From Chromobacterium piscinae (GTDB taxonomy: Bacteria > Pseudomonadota > Gammaproteobacteria > Burkholderiales > Chromobacteriaceae), in contig NZ_JAJOHV010000092.1 of NCBI RefSeq assembly GCF_021129175.1, positions 1-64,000 of the forward strand: a DNA stretch of 64,000 nt. Direction: 5' to 3'. The notes below the pieces were generated by a model. That model was not told the DNA's origin. It saw only the letters and a list, made by a program, of their open reading frames with translations, and did no database searches. This document shows, piece by piece, positions 1 through 8,269 of the stretch. The position numbers and the translations under genes are program-made. The first letter of the stretch is position 1, and each line of letters starts with the position of its first letter.

Positions 1-771
<771 letters not shown>

Positions 772-1122
772 TCAGGCGCCGCCTTGCGCCACCGTTTCGG
801 GTACCGCGTCGCGCGAGCGGACACAGGCGTCGATTGAGTCGGCCGCGCCGCTTTTCTTCAGCTCCGCGCACCATTTCTTTTTCAATTGCAGATTGATCGC
901 GCAGGCGTTAGCGACCGGTTTGCCTGGTTCAATCTTGTACGATTTTGCGGTCGAGAAGATGCAGGACTGCATCTTGGGGCTTTCGATCTCGTCCGTTTCG
1001 TAGCGCTGCTGGCAGATGGCGATGGCCCAGTGCAGCGGCTCGCCCGGGGCGTTGGCCGGACAGGCGGCGAGGGCTGGCAGGCTGGCCGATGCCAGGGTGA
1101 GGGCGGCGAGGAGGCTGCGCAT
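772..1122 (-). CDS. small secreted protein with six cysteines, unknown function
   Basis: A 116-residue protein that starts with a clear Sec signal peptide (MRSLL, a hydrophobic core, then a PALAA cleavage region near residue 20). An in-frame extension upstream exists, but it is Arg/Pro-rich and would bury the signal, so the ATG at 1122 is preferred. The mature part holds six cysteines (ACPAN, ICQQ, SCIF, ACAI, WCAE, ACVR), enough for three disulfides, and one central CxF-K-Y stretch. This points to a small oxidised periplasmic or secreted protein. It lies 99 bp upstream of kdsA on the same strand, but kdsA has its own RBS and probable promoter. I do not recognise a family. Confidence 0.75.
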   Translation of the reverse strand: MRSLLAALTLASASLPALAACPANAPGEPLHWAIAICQQRYETDEIESPKMQSCIFSTAKSYKIEPGKPVANACAINLQLKKKWCAELKKSGAADSIDACVRSRDAVPETVAQGGA

Positions 1123-1250
1123 GGTGTGTTTCCCGGCGGGTACGGATGATCGAGGGCGGGATGGTAGCATGGACGGTTTGTCGCCGCGAGAGACGCAGCA
1201 ATGCCGAGCGGGTATAGTGGGCGCTTCGCTGTTTTACCAAGGATAACGCC

Positions 1251-1955
1251 ATGGCAGACCTGTCCGCTTTCCCGATCGCCGGCAAATGGCCGGCCAAGCA
1301 TCCCGACCGCCTGCAGCTGTATTCGCTGCCGACGCCCAACGGCGTCAAGGTTTCCATCATGCTGGAGGAAACCGGCTTGCCGTACGAGGCGCATCTGGTC
1401 AGCTTCGAGCGCAACGATCAGCTGTCGCCGGAATTCCTGTCGCTGAACCCGAACAACAAGATCCCGGCGATCCTGGATCCGGATGGCCCGGAAGGCGAGC
1501 CGCTGGCCTTGTTCGAATCCGGCGCCATCCTGATCTATCTCGCCGACAAGACTGGGCAGCTTCTGCCCAAGCATCCGGCCGCGCGCTACGAAGCCATCCA
1601 GTGGCTGATGTTCCAGATGGGCGGCGTGGGGCCGATGTTCGGCCAGCTAGGCTTCTTCCATAAGTTCGCCGGCAAGGATTACGAGGACAAGCGCCCGCGC
1701 GACCGCTACGTCGCCGAGTCCCGTCGCCTGTTGCAGGTATTGGAGGGCAGAATGGCCGGCTGCGCCTGGATCATGGGCGACGAATACACTATCGCCGACA
1801 TCGCCATCTGGCCGTGGGTGCGCAATCTGGTGGGGTTCTACGGAGCAGGCGAGCTGGTGGGTTTCGATGACTTTCCCAACGTACAGCGCGTGACGCAGGC
1901 CTTCGCCGAGCGGCCGGCGGTGGTGCGCGGCCTGGCTATTCCGGCGCGGGATTGA
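1251..1955 (+). CDS. glutathione S-transferase, YfcG/YghU-like (Nu class)
   Basis: Cytosolic thiol transferase or disulfide-bond reductase of 234 residues. The N-terminal thioredoxin fold (about 20-105) carries TPNG (28-31), the active-site signature of Nu-class enzymes that use Thr/Asn instead of a catalytic Tyr or Ser. It also has NPNNKIPAI (67-73) with the cis-proline, and the glutathione-binding ES pair (89-90) followed by GAILIYLA. The all-helical C-terminal domain contains the typical GDEYTIADIAIWPWV. The ATG at 1251 follows AAGGATAACGCC, and a TATAGT -10 candidate lies at 1213-1218. It appears to be monocistronic. Known E. coli homologues act as glutathione-dependent disulfide reductases and peroxidases; the physiological substrate here cannot be read from sequence. 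Confidence 0.9.
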   Translation: MADLSAFPIAGKWPAKHPDRLQLYSLPTPNGVKVSIMLEETGLPYEAHLVSFERNDQLSPEFLSLNPNNKIPAILDPDGPEGEPLALFESGAILIYLADKTGQLLPKHPAARYEAIQWLMFQMGGVGPMFGQLGFFHKFAGKDYEDKRPRDRYVAESRRLLQVLEGRMAGCAWIMGDEYTIADIAIWPWVRNLVGFYGAGELVGFDDFPNVQRVTQAFAERPAVVRGLAIPARD

Positions 1956-1978
1956 GACGGAAGAGATACGGAGCGGCG

Positions 1979-2610
1979 ATGAGATTCCGATAACTCGCGG
2001 TGCTGGCCGCATTCTGCTGCGCCGCCGCGCAGTTGGCTGGGCGATGTCGGCAAGGTGGAGTTAGAGGAGGTCCATCAGCTGGCGCTGAAAGGCGGCGAGA
2101 AGGCCTATCTGGCGTCGGCGGAGTTTCCCCGATCGGGGGCGCAACTTCATGCAAGGCTATGTGTTAGCCCGTCCGGCGCTGGGCAAGGCCATCGTGCTGG
2201 ATGGCTTTGGCGGACAAAGCAGCGATGTGACTGTACTGTCCCATGACGGCGGCAAAGGCTATATGGTGATTCTGGGCAGTTCGATCTCCGGCCAAGGCAA
2301 TTTCGACGCCACGTATAGCGTGGTGCTGTTCGACGGCTGGAAGCCGCGGATGCTGTTCAAGGCCGAGGAAGGAAATAATTTCGGCGATTGCGGCGACGAG
2401 GGCAAGGTCTGCGAAGGCCGCCAGGTGTTCCAGAACCCGCTGGCGGGGCCCGGCGGCCAGCCTCAGCTGGCGGTGACCGCCGTCCGTTACTCCGGGCCGG
2501 ATGGAAGACGGACCAAGGCCAGCGTCAGTTCGAAGGTCGTCACGCTTGCCTACCCTAACACCCGCCAGTCCAACCCAAGATGTTCCACTCGGTTCTGTCA
2601 GAGGGGCTGA
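1979..2610 (+). pseudogene. decayed gene for a secreted protein (one stop, two frameshifts)
   Basis: Three frames must be joined to read one protein. From ATG 1979 the frame reads MRFR, hits TAA at 1991-1993, and continues in the same frame into a signal-peptide-like stretch (LAVLAAFCCAAAQLAG). Near 2040 the coherent sequence moves to a second frame (DVGKVELEEVHQLALKGG ... KAYLASAEF). Near 2130 it moves to a third frame (PDRGRNFMQGYVLARP onward), which stays open to 2610. The last part alone could be called as a 153-residue protein from ATG 2149, but there is no Shine-Dalgarno there and its upstream sequence clearly continues in the other frames. The C-terminal portion is rich in beta-type residues (GYMVILGSS, ATYSVVLFDGW). 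No family recognised. Confidence 0.7.
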
Positions 2611-2659
2611 GTGATGCCGGAAGGACCGGCGTCCCAGCACAGGCCCGCTTCCGGCGGCG

Positions 2660-3076
2660 TCAGCGCAGCGAGCTGCGCTTCACGTGCGGCTCGCGCATGC
2701 TGTCGCTGTCGATCTTCCAGCCGCCGCCCTGTTTGACCACCACGTAGCGGGCCTTCTCCTCGCCGCCCTTGGGGTGGGGTTTGGCCTGTTCATCGGACTG
2801 CCGGGTCGGGTCCAATTGATAGCGGACCACGAATTCGCAGCGGCGCGGGCCGCATTGCCGCGGCTGCACGCCATAGCCGGTGATCAGCGTCACCACGTCC
2901 CAACCCGGCTCGTCCTGATAGTTGGCGAAGTAGCGAGCGGCCGGATATTCCTGCAGCCGCATGCCGGCGGCGTCCTTGGCCAGATAGTTTTTCAGCATGG
3001 TCTGCGGCGAACCGGAGGCAGAGGCGAATGGCGCGGCCAGCGCCAGGCAGACCAATGAGGTGCTTGCGTTCATCAT
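2660..3076 (-). CDS. small secreted protein downstream of the MoxR/bpX operon, unknown function
   Basis: A 138-residue protein with an N-terminal signal peptide (MMNASTSLVCLALAAPFASA) and a mature region containing a CGPRRCEF cysteine pair, VVTLITGYGV and VVVKQGGGWKIDSDSM. The last stretch looks like the closing strand of a small NTF2- or DUF4878-like alpha/beta domain, but this resemblance is weak. The ATG at 3076 is chosen because AAGGAG lies six bases upstream; a second ATG follows immediately. It begins 34 bp after the last gene of the leftward MoxR/vWA/bpX operon and could be co-transcribed with it, though its good RBS and secreted nature do not prove a shared role. Confidence 0.7.
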   Translation of the reverse strand: MMNASTSLVCLALAAPFASASGSPQTMLKNYLAKDAAGMRLQEYPAARYFANYQDEPGWDVVTLITGYGVQPRQCGPRRCEFVVRYQLDPTRQSDEQAKPHPKGGEEKARYVVVKQGGGWKIDSDSMREPHVKRSSLR

Positions 3077-3110
3077 GGAACACTCCTTGTCATTATCATA
3101 AGGCCGAGTG

Positions 3111-6014
3111 TCAGGCGATGGTGAGCATGCTGGCGTAGCAGCGGGCCATGTCCATGATCGCGACTCGGCCGAAGCGGTCGAACATCAGCCAACAGTCCCC
3201 ATGCATTTTCGTCCGGATATGGACGCCTGCAGGCCAGGAGAACGCGATATCCGGATACTGTTCGCCGTCGCGGGCCAGCACCACGCAGGCATCGTTCTCC
3301 TGCCGCAGCGATACGGCTAACCCTGTTCGGCCCAGAGTGGCGTTGATCGCTGCTCCAGACATCTGGGGCGGCAGAGCCAGACCATGTTCCTTCTCTTTTC
3401 CCTGGAACTGGACGACCAGCCAGGGGCTCTCCTTCTCATCCCACGCCATCCAGAAATAGCGATAGCCGCCCCATGGCGAAGGAATGACCGAGACCTCGGC
3501 CTTCTTCTCCAGCGCTGGGATATGGCCGCGCGACTCGAGCCGCCTGCCAGGCAGGCTGTATTGCCACAACAGCATTTTATTGTCTGGGTCGGCCAGCTCG
3601 TACTGTTCGCAGGACGGACTGCGCAGAATGCGGATTGCGCGGCCCGGCAGCTTGTCTATCTGCCATAGCACGCGGCTGAGCCCATGTCCGGTATCTAATA
3701 TCCGGATCGCGTCTCCCTGGCCGACCGTCCAGCCGACGCCGTCGAAGCTTGATGCGTAGCAATCGACGAGGATGGCGCCCAGGTCGCGTTGTTCGCGCGT
3801 TACCAGGTCCAGCCGTTGCACGCATAGCATCTCGCCGCGGTAGATCGCGGCAAGGGCGACATGGCCGCTGTCGGCAAGCACGATGTTGTCCGCCGGCGCC
3901 GCGAAATGGTGGAGGACCTTGCCTCTGTCGTCGCGCAGGGTTACGCCGGCCTCGCCTTGCGCGACTAGCAGGCGGAGATCCGGCAGCAAGGCGATATCGG
4001 ATACTGCTTGGCCGATGGCGGCGGGAACGGATATCCAGGATACCTCCTTTTTGTCGGCAAAGGGGTTGGGTTTGGGCGATGGCAGCTTCCCAGGCAGATC
4101 CGCGCACAACAAGGGATCCTGAGCGATGTCCAGCAGACGTTGCAGCTGCTGAGCGCTGAGTCGGCCCATGCCCTTGTCTTGATCGACCAGCCAGGCGTTG
4201 AACAAGGCGCGCGCAAGCAGACGGGTTTCATCGTTATGGCTGTCCAGCGCCAGCAAGGCGTGGGCGATCGCGGCGCGTTCCATTCCGCGGTCGTCGTCGT
4301 CGCGTATCGATAGGACGTGCTGCTCCTGGCTGTCCAGAGAATGAGGCAGCAAGCGAGCCCGTCTTACCAGCGCTTCGGCGGCCAGGCTGCCGCCGGCCTC
4401 TTCCGCACGCTGCAGCCATTCAATCGCGCGTTCCCGCATCGACTCTATTGGCCAGATCGCCTGCGCGGCGTCCAGCCAGCGGCCCTGGTCGACCAGAGCT
4501 AGAGCCCACTCCTCGCGAAGCTGCCGCGCGGCTACCGGCCAACGGGACTCCAGCAGGGCGATGGCTTCGGCGAAGGCGTTGTCGCGCCTCGCCACCGCCA
4601 TCGCGCGCGGCAGATCGCCGGCTTTGCACATCAGGCGAACGATCAACCCGGCTTCCATGTCCCAGAGCAGGGCCAGTTCCGCAGCCTGGCTGTAGCGTTC
4701 GTGCCGTTCCAGATAGTTGATCGCTTCTGCGTGGGATTGCAGCAGCTCGGCCAGCACGAATACCGCTTGGTCGACATTGCCTTCCCGGTCCAGTTTTTCA
4801 AAGGTCTTGCGGTAAAGCTGGCGCAGATGGCGGCTTAGATCATCGCCAAAATACATGGAGGGACCGGCGGCGCCGTTTCTTATCCCCAGCTTAAAGTCAT
4901 GGCGGGCATGCGGCACGCCGAAGGCCTGGCCGGGGCTGCCGCCTTCTCCTCCCAGCGGGATGGCATGGCGCAATGCGTCCTGCAGGCGGCCATTTTCAAA
5001 CATCTCCAGCATCTGGCGCATATAGGCGGCCTGGCGGCGGCCCAGAATGCCCGACAGATGGCTGGTCATCGCCGCGCGGGCCAGCCAATCGCGCCAGGCT
5101 TGGGGCATCGCGCGCTCCACAGTTCGCCTGGCGGGAATCAGGGCTTGGGCGATGGCGCCGGGCTTTCCTGTCTTGCCGGTTCTGCCAGCCTGTTCCGGAC
5201 TGGGGGGCCGGGCAGGGGTAGATGCCTTCTGCGGGGCGGATTCTTGTCCTTTTTGCCATGAACGAACGGCCAGCGCGATCAGCATCAGCCAGGGGAAAAA
5301 GTGGGGGGAGGATGAATCAGATACTCTAGACGCGGATCCGCCGTCGTCACCGGAAGAGGCGATGAAGGCGCCCAGAGCCAAGCAGGCGCTGAGCATGGCC
5401 ACCACGATCAGCGGTTTGCGCCAAGCGGGCGTGCTGGCCATGGCGGCCGGCGGTGGAGCGCTTTCTCCTTGCAGGGAGCGGAGAAACTGCTTTTGCTCGT
5501 AGCTGGCGACGGGCACCTGTTTTCCCAGCAACTGGCGGATACCTTGCGTGGTGGCGGCCAGCGGCTGTTCCAGTTTTGCTTCGGCGATGCGGCAATCGTA
5601 CATCGCATGAATGACGGGAGCCGAAACGTCCAGCCATTCACCAGGTTTGAGGATTTCGGCGTTGGCCAGCAGCATGCCTTGCACCTGGCCGCCCCGAACC
5701 AACCACAGGTCAGCCAGGGGCAGTTTTTCATATTCGTCGGCCTCTATCTGCGCAGAGGACAACGTGCGGCCTAGCCGTTGCAATGGCCAGCCAGGCACGC
5801 GTTCGCAATCCTGTTCCATGGGCGCTGCATAGCGCAGCAGATCGCCTTCCGGAAAACGGTAAGCGGCGGCGCCCGCGTGCCAGTTGGCCAGGATGCGCAT
5901 TTTGCGCTCGGCCTCTCCGTATTGATCGGCGGGGAGCCAGATGCCGGACAGCCATGCGCGGCCGCGCAATACTGGGTGGCGTATTTCGGAGCCGAAGGCG
6001 GGGGTTTCAGCCAT
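3111..6014 (-). CDS. bpX6-type protein: N-terminal bpX domain, transmembrane anchor, alpha-solenoid and C-terminal beta-propeller
   Basis: A 967-residue multidomain protein, last core gene of a MoxR-vWA-beta-propeller ternary operon. Residues 1 to about 180 (HPVLRGRAWLSGIWLP, RILANWHAGAAAYRF, GDLLRY) look like the bpX6 domain of these systems. About 200-255 holds two hydrophobic segments (PLIVVAMLSACLALGAFIA and FFPWLMLIALAV), predicting membrane attachment. A Pro/Lys-rich linker follows, then about 310-650 of amphipathic helices resembling TPR or other alpha-solenoid repeats (AAELALLWDME, AMAVARRDNAFAEAIALLESRW). About 660-967 has short beta-rich repeats with DRG/GQG turns typical of a propeller. 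Its ATG overlaps the stop of the preceding gene (ATGGCTGA), implying translational coupling. Family assignment is from memory of the domain pattern; the function in conflict or signalling is inferred. Confidence 0.75.
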   Translation of the reverse strand: MAETPAFGSEIRHPVLRGRAWLSGIWLPADQYGEAERKMRILANWHAGAAAYRFPEGDLLRYAAPMEQDCERVPGWPLQRLGRTLSSAQIEADEYEKLPLADLWLVRGGQVQGMLLANAEILKPGEWLDVSAPVIHAMYDCRIAEAKLEQPLAATTQGIRQLLGKQVPVASYEQKQFLRSLQGESAPPPAAMASTPAWRKPLIVVAMLSACLALGAFIASSGDDGGSASRVSDSSSPHFFPWLMLIALAVRSWQKGQESAPQKASTPARPPSPEQAGRTGKTGKPGAIAQALIPARRTVERAMPQAWRDWLARAAMTSHLSGILGRRQAAYMRQMLEMFENGRLQDALRHAIPLGGEGGSPGQAFGVPHARHDFKLGIRNGAAGPSMYFGDDLSRHLRQLYRKTFEKLDREGNVDQAVFVLAELLQSHAEAINYLERHERYSQAAELALLWDMEAGLIVRLMCKAGDLPRAMAVARRDNAFAEAIALLESRWPVAARQLREEWALALVDQGRWLDAAQAIWPIESMRERAIEWLQRAEEAGGSLAAEALVRRARLLPHSLDSQEQHVLSIRDDDDRGMERAAIAHALLALDSHNDETRLLARALFNAWLVDQDKGMGRLSAQQLQRLLDIAQDPLLCADLPGKLPSPKPNPFADKKEVSWISVPAAIGQAVSDIALLPDLRLLVAQGEAGVTLRDDRGKVLHHFAAPADNIVLADSGHVALAAIYRGEMLCVQRLDLVTREQRDLGAILVDCYASSFDGVGWTVGQGDAIRILDTGHGLSRVLWQIDKLPGRAIRILRSPSCEQYELADPDNKMLLWQYSLPGRRLESRGHIPALEKKAEVSVIPSPWGGYRYFWMAWDEKESPWLVVQFQGKEKEHGLALPPQMSGAAINATLGRTGLAVSLRQENDACVVLARDGEQYPDIAFSWPAGVHIRTKMHGDCWLMFDRFGRVAIMDMARCYASMLTIA

Positions 6015-7800
6015 GTCCTTTCCCTTCGGTCTGGTTTTGCAGATGGAGAATCACGGCGCGTGCGGAGAGGGAGTACACAATCAGCTCTCTTTGTTCGGTC
6101 AACAGAGCGATGCCGGCGCATGACGGGGTATAGCTTAGCCGGACGATCGGCGATGCGGTCTGGTGCAGGGGCAGTATTTTGTCCTCGTCCAGCAGGGCGA
6201 TCTGATTCTGTTTGTCGTGTACCAGCAGCAAACGGGGTTTGTCGGTCAATTGCACGCCTATCGCGCGCCAGCCTGGGGGGAGCCGGCATTCGCGGCCATC
6301 GATCGCGCCGCCGGCGCCTCCGGCATGGAGCCGCCAGGTTTCCGGTTCGCCGCCGTGGGCCAGGACCGCGCAGGCGAAGCGCCGGTCTTGCGGCAGCGCG
6401 TGCAGCAGCACCCGGCTATCGGCGAGGCAAGGGATGCCGGGCGCGGCTTCCGCCGTTTTCCGGCCGGGACTGGCGTCCAGCCTGCCTAGACGGAGTTGGC
6501 CGTCCTGGCTGCGGGCATACAGCAGGGAGACGGCATCGATCTGGCAGAGGGCCAGCACGCCGTCGCATTCTCGCCGCATGGGGCCGGTTTCGGCTGAGCG
6601 TCCGCTTTCCCAATAGACAAGGTTGCCGCTCAAGTCGCGCAGATACAGCCGGCCGCCGGATTTGCCGGACAGCCAGGCTGCATCCAGCAGGGCCGCGGAG
6701 CCTGGAGAGGCGTGGAATTCGGCTTGCGGCGGCAGAGGTACCTTGCCGATCCGCGGAAACTGCAAGCAGCTAAGCTGGGCGCCATGCTGAACCACGGCGC
6801 CTAGGGTCTTGGAGGTGAATGCCTGCGCCAGCAGGCAGCCGGCCTTGTGCCATTGCAGCTGGCGCGCTTTCTGTTTTGAAGTTTGTCCCGGTTTGGATAC
6901 CGGCAGCATCAAGGCCGCATAGCCGCCCTGAAGCGAGACGGCGACGTGGCGGCCATTGGGAGACAGCAGCGGCGCGTGGCGAAGGGAAAAACGCCGCGTC
7001 TCGGTCTGCACGATAGCCTGGCCGGGTTGGAAGCGGCCTTGCAGCAGCGCGGCGCCTGCATCGCCGGACGGCAGCGGCAGGGTCAACGACCGCTCGCCGC
7101 GGCGATCGCGGATGGCGACTCGCAGCGCTTCGCCGCGCAGAGTGGGCGCGATGTCGACCTGATGGGTGAACTGCGGCGCGAGCAGGCCTTGTTTGTCCAA
7201 GGGGTAGCCTATCAGCCAGCACTCGTCGACTAAGGGCAGTTCCGACAGGTTTTTATGCCATTCCTGATACAGCGGCTGGTCAAAATTGCGGTAGGCGCGC
7301 GCGCGTAATAGCCGTTTCAGCTCATCGGGTTCGGCGCCTACCCGCCATTCGCCTGGAGCTTGCAAGCTGCCCCAATGGAATTCGCCGCCGGCGGCCTTCG
7401 CGCGGCGATCCAGCAGGATGCACAGCGCCAAATGGGCGAGCCTGGGGGCGCCTAGTTGCCAGTTTCCTGCATGGAAGAGCGCGACGATGCGCCGGTCAGC
7501 CTGGCGTTCGCGAGGCGTGGGCGACAGGAACAGATGTTCGCCGCTGGCAGCGCGGCGCAGGAATTCGTCAGGGATTTCGTCGGCCAGCAGCCATTCAGAT
7601 GCCAGCAGATGTTCATAGGGACCGCGGCGGCGCAGGTCGTCCAGGCCTTGCGGGGCCAGCTCGTCGCCGCGACTGGCGTCATGATAGCCGCCCAGGGCCG
7701 GAGCAAGGCGCCGCAGCAGTTCGCCCAGCTCGGCAGCGAGCTCGGCGGAAAAGCCGCTCAGACAGTCATGCCACGGCATGAGCGCTTCGGGTAATCGCAT
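6007..7800 (-). CDS. vWA-like plus beta-propeller protein of a MoxR ternary system
   Basis: A 597-residue protein. The N-terminal part (about 50-190) carries the conserved block of the vWA component of MoxR-vWA-bpX systems: GYHDASRGDELAPQGLDDL, RGPYEHLLASEWLLADEIP, DEFLRRAASGEHLFL and then IVALFHAGNWQLGAPRLAHLAL. In a canonical vWA domain the last strand would hold a metal-binding Asp (DxSxS); here the corresponding position appears to be His (LFHAGN), so the MIDAS site looks lost. From about 250 to the end the sequence is a series of short beta-rich repeats (FSLRHAPLLSPNGRHVAVSL, GRLYLRDLSGNLVYWESG, PRLLLVHDKQNQIALLDEDK) consistent with a beta-propeller. It is 19 bp after the bpX5-like gene and overlaps the next gene by 8 bp. 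Confidence 0.75.
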   Translation of the reverse strand: MRLPEALMPWHDCLSGFSAELAAELGELLRRLAPALGGYHDASRGDELAPQGLDDLRRRGPYEHLLASEWLLADEIPDEFLRRAASGEHLFLSPTPRERQADRRIVALFHAGNWQLGAPRLAHLALCILLDRRAKAAGGEFHWGSLQAPGEWRVGAEPDELKRLLRARAYRNFDQPLYQEWHKNLSELPLVDECWLIGYPLDKQGLLAPQFTHQVDIAPTLRGEALRVAIRDRRGERSLTLPLPSGDAGAALLQGRFQPGQAIVQTETRRFSLRHAPLLSPNGRHVAVSLQGGYAALMLPVSKPGQTSKQKARQLQWHKAGCLLAQAFTSKTLGAVVQHGAQLSCLQFPRIGKVPLPPQAEFHASPGSAALLDAAWLSGKSGGRLYLRDLSGNLVYWESGRSAETGPMRRECDGVLALCQIDAVSLLYARSQDGQLRLGRLDASPGRKTAEAAPGIPCLADSRVLLHALPQDRRFACAVLAHGGEPETWRLHAGGAGGAIDGRECRLPPGWRAIGVQLTDKPRLLLVHDKQNQIALLDEDKILPLHQTASPIVRLSYTPSCAGIALLTEQRELIVYSLSARAVILHLQNQTEGKGHG

Positions 7801-7819
7801 AGGTATTGTCAGCTGGAAT

Positions 7820-8269
7820 TCAGGAGCGGTATGCGCCGCTCCATCGACGGCGGATGTCGGCCAGCAAGTCGTCGCTGGCCGGCAATTGCCGGTTCAAGGG
7901 AATGATGAGCGCAGGCTCGCGCCAGATCAGCATCGGCCAGACCGGGGCGCGGGCGTCGAGCGCGCTGGCCAGCGCGTCGGTGGAGACGTCCGGCTGCCAC
8001 TTCGTCGGCAGCCACAGCTGTCGGATCGAATCGTCCGGACGGGCGTATTCGACGCCCTCGACCCATGGCAGCGCGGTTTCCGGCCCCAGCGCTACCAGCA
8101 GCCGTTCGCCGGCAGTCAGCATCAGCGCGCTGCGCCGCTCAGCCGACATGGCTTCCAGCCGTTTCAGCAGGCTCTCGGCGACATCCCCGAAAGCGACCGC
8201 TGCCTGGGGGGCGGCAATGCCGCTCTCCGGAACAGGCTGCCAGCGCCAAGGGATGGTGGAACCGTTCAT
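7820..8269 (-). CDS. bpX5-like small component of the MoxR/vWA ternary system
   Basis: A 149-residue soluble protein without signal peptide or membrane segment. It contains LPWVEGVEYARPDDSIRQLW, LPTKWQPDVSTDALASAL and a closing PALIIPLNR block. This order (LPWv-GV-Y, then LPT, then a C-terminal l-PL) matches what I remember of the bpX5 domain of MoxR-vWA-beta-propeller systems. The ATG at 8269 overlaps the stop of the MoxR gene by four bases (ATGA), so translation is coupled and production of the two proteins should be matched. Its position between the ATPase and the vWA-like gene supports a structural or adaptor role. Exact bpX subtype is uncertain. Confidence 0.65.
   Translation of the reverse strand: MNGSTIPWRWQPVPESGIAAPQAAVAFGDVAESLLKRLEAMSAERRSALMLTAGERLLVALGPETALPWVEGVEYARPDDSIRQLWLPTKWQPDVSTDALASALDARAPVWPMLIWREPALIIPLNRQLPASDDLLADIRRRWSGAYRS

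Noticed and set aside
2149..2610. Separate 153-residue gene starting at ATG 2149
   Set aside because: No Shine-Dalgarno, and coherent protein sequence continues upstream in other frames; treated as the end of a pseudogene.
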